From the NCBI RefSeq assembly GCF_030161115.1, contig NZ_BSPQ01000004.1, positions 62,001 to 126,000 of the forward strand: a DNA stretch of 64,000 bases. Reading direction: 5' to 3'. The DNA is from Psychromonas marina (GTDB lineage: Bacteria > Pseudomonadota > Gammaproteobacteria > Enterobacterales > Psychromonadaceae). The notes beneath the pieces were generated by a model. The model was not told where the DNA came from and did not search any database. It saw only the letters and a program-made list of their open reading frames with translations. The position numbers and the translations under genes were made by a program. This document shows positions 45,879-55,279 of this stretch, piece after piece (position 1 is the stretch's first letter; every line of letters starts with the position of its first letter).

Positions 45879-48800
45879 ATGGATTATTATTGGTTGTTAA
45901 CAACAGCATTTTTAGTATTTGTCATGCAAGCAGGTTTTCTTTGTTTAGAAAGTGGAAGAATCCGCAGTAAAAATAGCATCAATGTTGCCGCCAAAAATAT
46001 TTCTGATTTTATTGTCGCGGTTGCTATTTATTGGGCAATTGGTTTTGGTTTCATGTTTGGTGAATCATTTCATGGTTTATTAGGCACCAGTGATTTCTTT
46101 TTTGGCGATCGGCAAACTCCTTTTCAAGTCAGCTTCTTTATTTTTCAAATGATGTTTTGTGGCACTGCTGCGACGTTACTGTCAGGGGCTGTTGCTGAAC
46201 GCATGAGCTATCAAGGTTACATTTACGGCACACTCATTTTGACGACTGTTATCTATCCTATCTCTGGGCATTGGGCGTGGTCATCGATCTATACGGAAAA
46301 TAATCTCGGTTGGTTAGAAGTGATTGGTTTTGTCGACTTTGCAGGAGCAACGGTCGTGCATTCAGTTGGCGGGAGTGTTGCACTTGCGGCGGTATTGATT
46401 GTCGGGCCACGTATCGGACGCTTTGATCCTGACACAAACTTCCCACAAGGTAGTAATATTCCTATCGCTGTTTTAGGGGTTTTATTATTATGGCTAGGTT
46501 GGTTTGGCTTTAATGGTGGCAGTACGTTGGTACTCAGTGGGCAAGTCCCTGGTATTATTTTAAACACTTGTATATCGGCTGCCTTTGGTGGCATTGTCGC
46601 GTCAATCATTCATTATTATTATCATAAATTTATCGATGTTTCTTATATCTTAAATGGGGTTATTGCTGGTCTTGTTGCGATCACTGCATGTTGTCATAGT
46701 GTCGTTCCAAAAGAGGCGATGATGATAGGGATTATTGCCGGTATTATTTTGTATTATGGTACAGGGTTGATTGAAAAGCTGAAAATTGATGATGCATTGG
46801 GTGTCATTCCCGTACACTTATTTGCAGGTATATGGGGAACATTAGCGGTTGCTGTTTTTTCTGATTTGTCGATATTAGGGACTGGGTTATCACGTGCTGA
46901 ACAATTCAATGCGCAACTTATCGGTATTTTTTCTATTGTCACTTTTAGTTTTGTTGCTAGTTACCTGTTATTAAAAATAATTAATATCTTTGCGCCTTTA
47001 CGTGTTTCAGATGTCAATGAAACGCTCGGTATGAATATTTCTGAGCATAGAGCCTCTACGGAGTTAATTTCATTATTAGACTCTATGCATATACAGCAAG
47101 CGCAGGGGGATTTTTCCGTTTCTGTGCCTGAAGAACCCTTTACTGAAGTAGGGCAAATCGCGAAACAATATAACAAAGTCCTTAAGCGCGTTAATAATGA
47201 GATGACGCAACGAGATGATGCGATTAAACAGTTTCGATCTAGTGAAAAACGCAAGGGAGCAATCTTAGATTCATCGATGGACAGTATTGTTAGTGTTGAT
47301 CTAAGTGGGCATATTCTAGAGTTTAATCCTGCATCAGAAAAAATGTTTGGTTACTTAAAAAAACGGGTTATTGGTAAGAATTTTATTGAGCTGTTTATTC
47401 AACCCAAAGACCAACAGAGGATTCAAGATAGTTTAACAAACGGGTTCTCTTCTGCAGATGGATTGCTACATAATATTAGAAATACAATTATATTGTGCTG
47501 CCATACGAGTGGAGAGTTTCCTGCTGAGGTGTCAATAACAAGAACAAATTTAGGTGATGCACTTAACAACGAGTTTACCCTTCATATTCGTAATATTGGT
47601 CGACAGCTAAAGTTACAAAATAAGCTGAAACAGCTGGCATACAGTGATTCATTAACGGGCTTATACAATCGAACTTATTTAATGAAGAGCTTAGAATGTA
47701 TTATTAAAAATCCAGCTAATCACACGCAAAATATTGCTCTTTTCTTTCTTGATTTAGATCGATTTAAACAGGTTAACGACAGTTTAGGGCATAAAACTGG
47801 CGATAAGTTACTCTGTGAAGTTGCGCAGCGATTGATCAAAGTAACGCGCTCTTCGGATGTTATTGCGCGTTGGGGAGGCGATGAATTCATAGTCATGATG
47901 GTTGGGGAGTTAAATCAATTCAACGCGCTTAACAAAGCTCAAGAGATATTAAATTCGATGCACACGCCTATCGAATTGGAAGGGCATATGGTGAATATAC
48001 TCACCAGTGTCGGGGTGGCAATATCTGAAGTCGAAAAAGCGAATGCTCAGGAATTAATAAAACAAGCTGATATTGCGATGTATCATGCCAAAAATAATGG
48101 TCGCAATAATTATCAGCTATTCCTGGCAGAAATGCAGGATGCTGATCTTGCTAATTTTACTTATGAGCAAGATTTAATAAATGCAATTAATCATCCTGAG
48201 TCATTTCACTTTGTATACCAGCCTAAAGTGAATCAATATGATGATGTTATTGGCTTCGAAGCCTTAGTTCGATGGTTAGGTTGCGATGGGCATTATATTT
48301 CTCCCGCTGTATTTATCCCGATCGCTGAAAAATCAGACATCATTATTACCATCGGAGAGCTAGCGATTAAAAGGGTATTGCAACAACAGATGCGATGGCA
48401 GAAACAAGGTTATGAGCTTGTGCCGATCTCAGTGAACATATCAGGAAAGCACCTTATTTCAGGAAAACTTATCCCCTTTATCAATGCACAGTTAGCGGCT
48501 AATAATATGTTAGGTGAGCATTTAGAGATTGAGATAACGGAAGGGGTGTTATTAACTGAAATAGAGGAGTGTATTAAGGTTTTGTCTGAGCTAAAAGGGA
48601 TGAATATTAAAATATCAGTGGATGATTTTGGTACGGGTTATTCATCACTTAGTTATTTAAAACGTTTACCGATTGATATACTCAAAATTGATCGATCATT
48701 TGTTAATGAATGTGCTTCTACGACTGAAGATGGACAAATATGTTCAACGATTATTAATTTAGCTAATAATTTGGGGTTACAAACAATAGCGGAAGGTGTT

Positions 48801-48932
48801 GAAACGGAAGCACAAAAAGCGTTTTTATTAACAAATGGCTGCTCAACTTATCAAGGTTATCTGTTCTCTAAACCACTACCTGCTGACAAAGCAACAGACT
48901 TATTAACAGTACAAGAGATATTGTGTGAATAA
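45879..48932 (+). CDS. ammonium-transporter-like sensor fused to PAS-GGDEF-EAL
   Basis: The 1017-residue protein joins an Amt/MEP/Rh domain (residues 1-385, about 11 helices) to a cytoplasmic signalling module. The pore twin histidines are kept (H161 in VVHSVGG, H313 in PVHLFAG), as are 'LSGAVAERM' and 'WFGFNGGST'. Next come a linker (395-450), a PAS domain (about 455-575), an intact GGDEF (G666-F670) and an intact EAL (E794-L796 with 'DDFGTGYSS' and 'AEGVETEA'). The design suggests ammonium sensing coupled to cyclic-di-GMP synthesis or breakdown. No glnK gene is adjacent. Confidence 0.9.
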   Translation: MDYYWLLTTAFLVFVMQAGFLCLESGRIRSKNSINVAAKNISDFIVAVAIYWAIGFGFMFGESFHGLLGTSDFFFGDRQTPFQVSFFIFQMMFCGTAATLLSGAVAERMSYQGYIYGTLILTTVIYPISGHWAWSSIYTENNLGWLEVIGFVDFAGATVVHSVGGSVALAAVLIVGPRIGRFDPDTNFPQGSNIPIAVLGVLLLWLGWFGFNGGSTLVLSGQVPGIILNTCISAAFGGIVASIIHYYYHKFIDVSYILNGVIAGLVAITACCHSVVPKEAMMIGIIAGIILYYGTGLIEKLKIDDALGVIPVHLFAGIWGTLAVAVFSDLSILGTGLSRAEQFNAQLIGIFSIVTFSFVASYLLLKIINIFAPLRVSDVNETLGMNISEHRASTELISLLDSMHIQQAQGDFSVSVPEEPFTEVGQIAKQYNKVLKRVNNEMTQRDDAIKQFRSSEKRKGAILDSSMDSIVSVDLSGHILEFNPASEKMFGYLKKRVIGKNFIELFIQPKDQQRIQDSLTNGFSSADGLLHNIRNTIILCCHTSGEFPAEVSITRTNLGDALNNEFTLHIRNIGRQLKLQNKLKQLAYSDSLTGLYNRTYLMKSLECIIKNPANHTQNIALFFLDLDRFKQVNDSLGHKTGDKLLCEVAQRLIKVTRSSDVIARWGGDEFIVMMVGELNQFNALNKAQEILNSMHTPIELEGHMVNILTSVGVAISEVEKANAQELIKQADIAMYHAKNNGRNNYQLFLAEMQDADLANFTYEQDLINAINHPESFHFVYQPKVNQYDDVIGFEALVRWLGCDGHYISPAVFIPIAEKSDIIITIGELAIKRVLQQQMRWQKQGYELVPISVNISGKHLISGKLIPFINAQLAANNMLGEHLEIEITEGVLLTEIEECIKVLSELKGMNIKISVDDFGTGYSSLSYLKRLPIDILKIDRSFVNECASTTEDGQICSTIINLANNLGLQTIAEGVETEAQKAFLLTNGCSTYQGYLFSKPLPADKATDLLTVQEILCE

Positions 48933-49146
48933 AACAATAACTAATATCAACTTAAGTCTATAGAAGGATCAAGTCGGGAGGTATATCTATTACTTCCCAG
49001 TAAATCGATTAATGCCAATCTGTACATTAAATCATGTCGTTAAACTGCTTGTTTTTGAACGTTTATATATAAAAAACATCAAGTTTGGGTATGATTTTTT
49101 GATATGTCGGTAATTGAGAGGGAGACGGTAAAAAGGAGGTTGAAAT

Positions 49147-49221
49147 ATGAACATTAGCGAGTTACTTTTATCTCAAAGGAAATATGTTGTAATCAATAAC
49201 TGTCTGGTTTTAGCTAAATAA
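49147..49221 (+). CDS. unlisted 24-residue small protein with perfect ribosome site
   Basis: An ATG frame of 24 codons ends with TAA at 49219. AAAGGAGGT, an almost complete anti-16S match, ends 7 nt before the ATG, one of the best sites in the window. The peptide begins MNISELLLSQRKY and ends VLAK, with no obvious membrane helix. It lies between two GGDEF-protein genes, 80 nt before the second. It may be a leader peptide or a small regulator. Confidence 0.5.
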   Translation: MNISELLLSQRKYVVINNCLVLAK

Positions 49222-49301
49222 TATTATCTCATAGTGTGATTTTCACTGAAGCAACATACCAGAAGTATTTAATAAGAGAAACTATTCTCAAGGAATAATT
49301 T

Positions 49302-50474
49302 ATGTCGAAATATATACAAACTGAAGATAAAGCTGACTCTGATGCATTCACTTTTGATCTGGATGGGGAAGAGGGTAAAGCGGTTGTAGATATTGCGGAA
49401 TATAGACATTCAGAGCAAGCAGAGTCTTCTGGTTTTGAAAAAGTCATGTCACAGATGAATATTGCCGACCGCAGTGCCTTTGACAAAAAATATGAGCAAC
49501 TTTGGTTAGATGCGAGTATGGATGGATCATCATTATCGGTACTGCTATGTGAAATTGATGCTTTTAAATCCTATATTGATAATTATGGTCAGCAAGGTGC
49601 ATCTTTTATGCTGCTTGTTGTTGGTCTCGCACTGAAAAATATTTGTGATAAACATGGCTGTTTTTTAGCGCATTATCAAAAAGAAGAATTTGGTATTCTT
49701 TTAAAGGGCAAGGATGAAGAAGCTGCTTTAAATATTGCAGAAGCACTACGTTCAGCGGTTGAAGCATCACAAACCGAGCATAAATTCTCTAATATTAGCC
49801 GTGTTGTTACCTTGAGTATCGGTGTTTCAAGTATCTATCCAAACTCAATGTCGATGTTAATTGAAAAAGCTAATAACACGTTACATCAAGCAAGATTATC
49901 AGGGCGAAACCAAGTTTCTGTTGATCTTCCGCCACAGCATGAGAGCGCCAGTTCTGAAGTGTCTAATTTTAAACAATTTCTATTAGATATGCAGATTACT
50001 GATCAGGCCTCATTGAAGGTGAATTTCTCTGCGCTGTGGCAAGAATGTCAGGCTGAAGAAGAGTTATTATCGATGATCATCTGTGGCTTTGATTTTCTTA
50101 ACCCTTACATTGAGCACTATGGGAAACAATCAAGTGAGGATGCTTTATTGATTGTGGCCTGTGCTCTGCAGCAAACCTGTGAAAAACATGGCGGCTTTGT
50201 TTATTATTTAGATGATGGTAACTTTATTGTACTACTTAAAGGTGGCAACGCGACACGAGCATTAAAAATAGCGGAACAGATGCATCAATTTATTGCTGAA
50301 TCTGCAACCGAGCATAAAGCCTCAGAAGTAAGTGATGCTGTGACGGTGAGCATTGGTTTATCAAGTATCTTTCCGAGTGAATTGACTACTATGGCGTTAT
50401 TAAGAGATGAAGCTAAAAAAGCGTTTCATGGCGCAATAAAAGCAGGCCGAAACCAGACCAATGTGAGTTTTTAA
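49302..50474 (+). CDS. protein of two degenerate tandem GGDEF domains
   Basis: The 390-residue soluble protein contains two similar GGDEF-like halves (about residues 45-210 and 225-390) that resemble each other more than a catalytic domain. In the first the GGDEF site reads QKEEF (residues 126-130), in the second DDGNF (residues 304-308); the metal-binding D of 'DxDxFK' is replaced in part (LCEIDAFKSYIDNYG, GFDFLNPYIEHYG). Neither half should make c-di-GMP. A receptor or scaffold role beside the Amt-GGDEF-EAL protein is plausible. A strong terminator follows. Confidence 0.85.
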   Translation: MSKYIQTEDKADSDAFTFDLDGEEGKAVVDIAEYRHSEQAESSGFEKVMSQMNIADRSAFDKKYEQLWLDASMDGSSLSVLLCEIDAFKSYIDNYGQQGASFMLLVVGLALKNICDKHGCFLAHYQKEEFGILLKGKDEEAALNIAEALRSAVEASQTEHKFSNISRVVTLSIGVSSIYPNSMSMLIEKANNTLHQARLSGRNQVSVDLPPQHESASSEVSNFKQFLLDMQITDQASLKVNFSALWQECQAEEELLSMIICGFDFLNPYIEHYGKQSSEDALLIVACALQQTCEKHGGFVYYLDDGNFIVLLKGGNATRALKIAEQMHQFIAESATEHKASEVSDAVTVSIGLSSIFPSELTTMALLRDEAKKAFHGAIKAGRNQTNVSF

Positions 50475-50537
50475 ATAACCTAACTTTTCTAATGGTATGT
50501 TACTCAAATAGACTGTAATAAAATTATCTACCGTTCT

Positions 50538-50573
50538 AAAAATGCTATTCATCTTAGGTGAATAGCATTTTTT
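50538..50573 (+). terminator. terminator after the tandem GGDEF gene
   Basis: A 14-bp perfect stem (50538-50551 with 50559-50572) with 7-nt loop, flanked by A and T runs. Confidence 0.9.
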
Positions 50574-50805
50574 GTATCCTAAATAATAACAAACTCATTC
50601 AATAACTACCCAACCGCACTGCTAATAAATCCACTTATTATCGAATCAATCTTGCTGGTTACTGTAGGTTATTTCTACGTGACAATTTTTACAAAGGTCG
50701 CCGCTATTTACGGCAACTTTTACTTTGAACTTATCTGTTTTTACTGAGTATTAAAAGGGCATTGCATTATTGTTATAAGCCCCTGGCTTTAGCTGTTAAA
50801 CAAAA

Positions 50806-50837
50806 AATCCCCAATCTTATACAAGACTGGGGATTGA
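50806..50837 (-). terminator. terminator of the pullulanase gene
   Basis: On the - strand, a 13-bp stem (one mismatch) is followed by a run of T, ending the pullulanase transcript. The remaining sequence between 50574 and 50805 shows no gene. Confidence 0.85.
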
Positions 50838-50893
50838 GTGCTTTATCTAACTAGCTTAACCAATAGTGCGTTAAGTGTGATAGCCGCTATTTA

Positions 50894-53800
50894 TTATTTC
50901 TTTGTTACCGTTACTGTCGGTTTAGCTGCATCTGCAGAGGCATCTAGTGTGAAGATGTAGGTGCCGTCTTCGGCAGTGAAATTGATATTATCATCGCCAG
51001 TTAGTGCAACAGATCCTTCTCCAACAACAATGTTACCCATTCCGAAAATTAGAGTTGTCCAGCCTGCATCGGCCATTTTAAACTCTTTAGCGCCTGCAGT
51101 TGTTGTCATTTCGATAGAGTAAACGCTATTTCCAAAAGCAAGTAAGTTAACCGCACCCCATTCACCATCTAATCCTTTTAAGTAGATAGCTGTATCACCA
51201 TAGGTCGGTATTTTAGTTGCATCTTTCTCTACGATGGGTAGTCCCATTCCCTGAGCTTCACCTTGCGCTTTAACAAATACTGCGGTTGTTAAGGCTGGAA
51301 CAGTAAAGGTTCCATCAGCGAACGCAGCATTTTGGACAACATCATCAGCAGATTCAAGCTGAATCTCATGCAGTGCAAAACCACTTGCATTAGCGACAGA
51401 CATTTCTTTCTCTTCTGTTGTTGCATTGATAATCACGACAGCTGCATCATAGTTAGGATCTAGGTCAGTTAGCCCAGTACCGTCATCAATCGACATCACG
51501 ATCACACCCGCTACTTGCTCTTTACCGCTATTCTGGAAGTCGACACGTGCCATCACTTCTTCCGTTGTTGCTAAGTTAAACAGTGGACTGGTGGTACGGA
51601 TTGTCATCAACTCTTGGAACTGAGAAGCTGCTAGGTTAATTTGTTCTGCCGTTGGTTGTGCTTCACTGTCTGCAATTACCTCTTTAATCACATCGTAATT
51701 ACCACCGTCTTTATCTTCACGGGGTAAACCAACATTCCAGTTGTTATTTAGATCACCACTTTGTAGATCAAAATTAACACGGTTGTACCAATCACCTGAA
51801 TCGTAACTATCACGTTGCATCGATTTCGAGCGTAATAGATCTGAGCCCATATGCAGGAATGGTACGCCTTGACCTAATAATACGGTGCTGAGTGCGATAT
51901 TTTGCATACGTACACGATCATCTGAACTTGTACCCGCTAGAATTTTATATTGATTGTTATCCCATAAGGTTTGGTTATCGTGCTTAGAAACGTAGTTTAA
52001 TGTTTCTTGAGGTTGTTCTGCATAGCCCGCTTTCTGGCCATTATAATCAACATCTTGGCCTCGTTTAAGTGCGCCAGTTGAATCGAATAGCATGTAGTCT
52101 TTTAGATTTGCTGCCATACCAAGACGTACTAAGTCGGTTAAGACATTTAGGTCTGATTTTTTTGCATCATCTAAAAAGTCAGGACCTGCATTAGCAAAAC
52201 CTTTGTTATCACGTAAACCTTCGCCGCCATCAAATGGGCCTCCACCACGAACCGCATCACGCAGACGGTCACTGAATGACCCGATGCCAGTACCGGCCAT
52301 ATTCCATTGAATTGCGTTTTCACCACGCTGACCATCTGCCACCTCACCAAAGTTCCAACCTTCACCGTAGAAGTAAGTGCTTGGGTTAACCGCTTGCACT
52401 GCCGCTAATGCTTTTTCCATATTGGTTTTCATATGATGACCCATCAGGTCGAAGCGGAACGAGTCAATTTTGTAGTCGCGTGCCCAAGTCACCAATGAAT
52501 CAACCATTAGTTTTTCCATCATCACATTTTCGGTTGCAGTATTGTCACAACATGTTGATTGTTCAACAGCGCCTGAGTCAGTATTTAAACGGTGATAATA
52601 ACCAGGTACCACTTTATCTAATACTGATTTGTCATTGGTGCCAGAAGCGTTTGTATGGTTATAAACGACATCCATAACCACCTTAAGACCCATGTCATGT
52701 AGTGCTTTCACCATTTGACGGAACTCTTCAATACGTATCGTCCCTTCAGCATCACTTGCATAGCTACCTTCTGGCACTGTGTAGTGATATGGGTCATAAC
52801 CCCAGTTGAAGCTATCAAGTGCGCGCATGTCATTCATCAGCGCTTGTGCATCGCTGCTTTCTGGATCGTAGCTTTCTAGCAGAGATAATAGGGTGACACT
52901 TTTATCTGCGCTGCTACATAACGCTGCACTTGCATTTAATGTGCAGAGTTTTGCAACCGTATCATTAAGGTCTACCAATTTTTCTGGGTCTTCGTTCACC
53001 GTTGCGATATCAAAGGTTGGCATCAGATGGAAATAAGTTAATCCCGCATCTTTAAGGGTTTGTAGATGCTTCATGCTGGCGCGATCAGCTTCCGTGAAAG
53101 CAAGATATTTACCATTGTTTTCTGTGCTACCAGTGGTGTCGCTATTACTAAAGTCGCGAATATGGGACTCATAGATAATTGCATCGGTTGCTTTAGCTTC
53201 TGCATCAAACTGGTACTCATCCCAGCCATCTGGTTTTAAGCTTGCATCATCCATATCAACAACCTGTGAATATAGGCTGTTCTCAGACAAACTTAATGAG
53301 TAAGGGTCGGTAACATCAAACATCTCTAAGTTACCCGTTGTTGGATGGTAAACGGTAACACGGTAGCGGTAATATTTACCCATTACGTCGCTCTCAGGTG
53401 TTAGTTTATAAACACCGTCGCCATCTTCATCACTCATCGCTTGTGGATAACCCGTTTGCACTGTTGAAGCATCGTTGGAGATAATTAACTCTACTTTTTG
53501 TGCAGTAGGAGCCCAAACACTGAAAGTCACCTCTCCGCCATCTATAACGGCACCAAGCATCTCTTTATCTGCGTTCGCACTTTCCTCTTCACTACCGGTA
53601 TAAAGATCATCAAGTACGCCGGGGATCTGTATTTTAGTGAGTGCAGTGATTTCACCCGCGCCATCACGTGCAACCGCAATAAGTTGACCTTTTAATACAT
53701 CTTTAGCATCAATATCACTGGCTACACTGAATGCTGCATAATCTTGTAGATGTGGGAATTTTGCTTTAACGGCTTCGCTAGCGCTGCCCGTATCAAGGGT

Positions 53801-54481
53801 GATAACACTGCCACCTGAGATGGTTTTAGTGTCCGCATCAAATGTAATACTTGCTGTTTTATCGTGGTAAATTTCTACTTTATCAGCAGATTTAGCACCT
53901 TCCCATAGTAGGGTGTCGGCATCAACCCAGTGTGCAGACGCCCCATTTAAGCTAACGGGGGTCTCATCGCTTGGATTATCTAAAATAGTTGAATAATCTG
54001 CAGGTACAAAACCTTGGCGATCCGCAATGACAGAAAACTCTAATTTCATATTTGCTGATTGGCCGCCTTCACCATCACGAATGATGAAATTAATGCAATC
54101 TTCAGCTTCTTGGCTTGTTAGTGGCAATACCCAATAAATACCCGTGGTGTCTTGACCTGTAGCTGCAACGCCGACATCCCACTGGTCAAAACCAGTAATT
54201 TTACTGTTATCCAGTGCACTACACGTATCGTCATTCCATACGTGTAGTGACTGTGCAATCGCACTTCTTTGTAGAGAATTGCTTTTTGTTGCTTGTTCGT
54301 TAAGCAGGTATATCACTGCTTCTTTATCGCCAGCTTTCACCACACCTGCAGGTTGACCAGGGGCCGCTTCTGTTTCTGATGATGAGCTATTACATCCTGC
54401 AAGAGCCAATGAAGTCACGATTGCCATTGCACAGATTCTAGGCATTGTTGATAGTGCTAATTTGCTGAATTTATTTTGCAT
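50894..54481 (-). CDS. pullulanase-type alpha-1,6-glucosidase lipoprotein
   Basis: The 1195-residue enzyme debranches pullulan, glycogen or starch at alpha-1,6 links. It has a lipoprotein signal (Cys30, LAGC), so it is anchored in the envelope. N-terminal beta-rich modules (about 50-330) contain CBM48/PUD-like segments ('EVTFSVWAPTAQKVELIIS'), then a GH13 barrel with nucleophile D678 (SFRFDLMGHH), acid E707 (YFYGEGWNFGE) and 'SKHDNQTLWDN', then C-terminal beta domains. All catalytic residues are present. Start is ATG 54481. The divergent alginate-lyase gene is on the other side of a 798-nt gap. Confidence 0.92.
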   Translation of the reverse strand: MQNKFSKLALSTMPRICAMAIVTSLALAGCNSSSSETEAAPGQPAGVVKAGDKEAVIYLLNEQATKSNSLQRSAIAQSLHVWNDDTCSALDNSKITGFDQWDVGVAATGQDTTGIYWVLPLTSQEAEDCINFIIRDGEGGQSANMKLEFSVIADRQGFVPADYSTILDNPSDETPVSLNGASAHWVDADTLLWEGAKSADKVEIYHDKTASITFDADTKTISGGSVITLDTGSASEAVKAKFPHLQDYAAFSVASDIDAKDVLKGQLIAVARDGAGEITALTKIQIPGVLDDLYTGSEEESANADKEMLGAVIDGGEVTFSVWAPTAQKVELIISNDASTVQTGYPQAMSDEDGDGVYKLTPESDVMGKYYRYRVTVYHPTTGNLEMFDVTDPYSLSLSENSLYSQVVDMDDASLKPDGWDEYQFDAEAKATDAIIYESHIRDFSNSDTTGSTENNGKYLAFTEADRASMKHLQTLKDAGLTYFHLMPTFDIATVNEDPEKLVDLNDTVAKLCTLNASAALCSSADKSVTLLSLLESYDPESSDAQALMNDMRALDSFNWGYDPYHYTVPEGSYASDAEGTIRIEEFRQMVKALHDMGLKVVMDVVYNHTNASGTNDKSVLDKVVPGYYHRLNTDSGAVEQSTCCDNTATENVMMEKLMVDSLVTWARDYKIDSFRFDLMGHHMKTNMEKALAAVQAVNPSTYFYGEGWNFGEVADGQRGENAIQWNMAGTGIGSFSDRLRDAVRGGGPFDGGEGLRDNKGFANAGPDFLDDAKKSDLNVLTDLVRLGMAANLKDYMLFDSTGALKRGQDVDYNGQKAGYAEQPQETLNYVSKHDNQTLWDNNQYKILAGTSSDDRVRMQNIALSTVLLGQGVPFLHMGSDLLRSKSMQRDSYDSGDWYNRVNFDLQSGDLNNNWNVGLPREDKDGGNYDVIKEVIADSEAQPTAEQINLAASQFQELMTIRTTSPLFNLATTEEVMARVDFQNSGKEQVAGVIVMSIDDGTGLTDLDPNYDAAVVIINATTEEKEMSVANASGFALHEIQLESADDVVQNAAFADGTFTVPALTTAVFVKAQGEAQGMGLPIVEKDATKIPTYGDTAIYLKGLDGEWGAVNLLAFGNSVYSIEMTTTAGAKEFKMADAGWTTLIFGMGNIVVGEGSVALTGDDNINFTAEDGTYIFTLDASADAAKPTVTVTKK

Positions 54482-55279
54482 TTAAACCCTTCTCCTTGGT
54501 GTTTTTATAATCAATATTGTTTTTTATTTCTGCCTCAAAATATTGTTTAGAAAACAATCCGGCGGAAATTTAAATCGCAATTAGCATAGGGGGAAGCATC
54601 CATTGTCTGAAATGCAATTAACCTTTAGCACTCATAGTAAAAATACATTTCAACAAATAAAGCGTGATCTCTGAATGAAGCATGTACTCATTTTTGATTT
54701 TAGCTACACTCAGGGTTTTAAAGTTATTTCATTAAAAATCAGCGGTTTAAGAAAATGTTTTGTATTTTTTTTGAACGTTTGTAGATAACGTTTCTATTTG
54801 GAGAAAAAGCGGGGCAGGTCTTTTGGTGGAATAATAAACAATGGCTGGCGTTACGCTTTTAGGGAAAATAATTGTGAGGTGTCGACCATAAAGTGCATTA
54901 TGGCCGATAAAAATCGGCGTATTTTAATGCCTTTTTTCTCTGCATATTTTCAAAGAAAACAGCTTTTGAATTATTTAACCTCATTTTGGGTATATATGTG
55001 ATGATTTTTTATGCAATTTAATAATTTTGATTTTCACCATTTTTATTAATTAATTGATTCATCATACAATAATATTACTTTTAATGGCTTGAACTGAGAT
55101 CTAGATTAGACTTCTTTATTATCTTACTCACCGCACCGAAAAGTTAATGTAGCCTATATACAGTCGGATTATAATTAAATAATCATACTATGATTGTATG
55201 GGATATACATATTGCTGTTCCATATTTCAATTTTTTCCGCCTTTTTTTAGATGGTAAAATAATACAATTGAGGATTAAG
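54482..55279. other. 798-nt divergent regulatory gap between pullulanase and alginate lyase genes
   Basis: The gap is AT-rich and has no credible gene; a 67-codon frame at 54798-55001 lacks support. Two copies of AACGTT at 54774-54779 and 54787-54792 are the only notable repeats and could be regulator half-sites. A GGGGGAAGCATCC stretch near the pullulanase side (about 54590) loosely resembles part of a MalT box but does not match well enough to call. Confidence 0.5.

Noticed and set aside
54798-55001. 67-codon frame between pullulanase and alginate lyase genes
   Set aside because: No ribosome site, composition unlike the neighbouring proteins, and it lies in an AT-rich regulatory gap.
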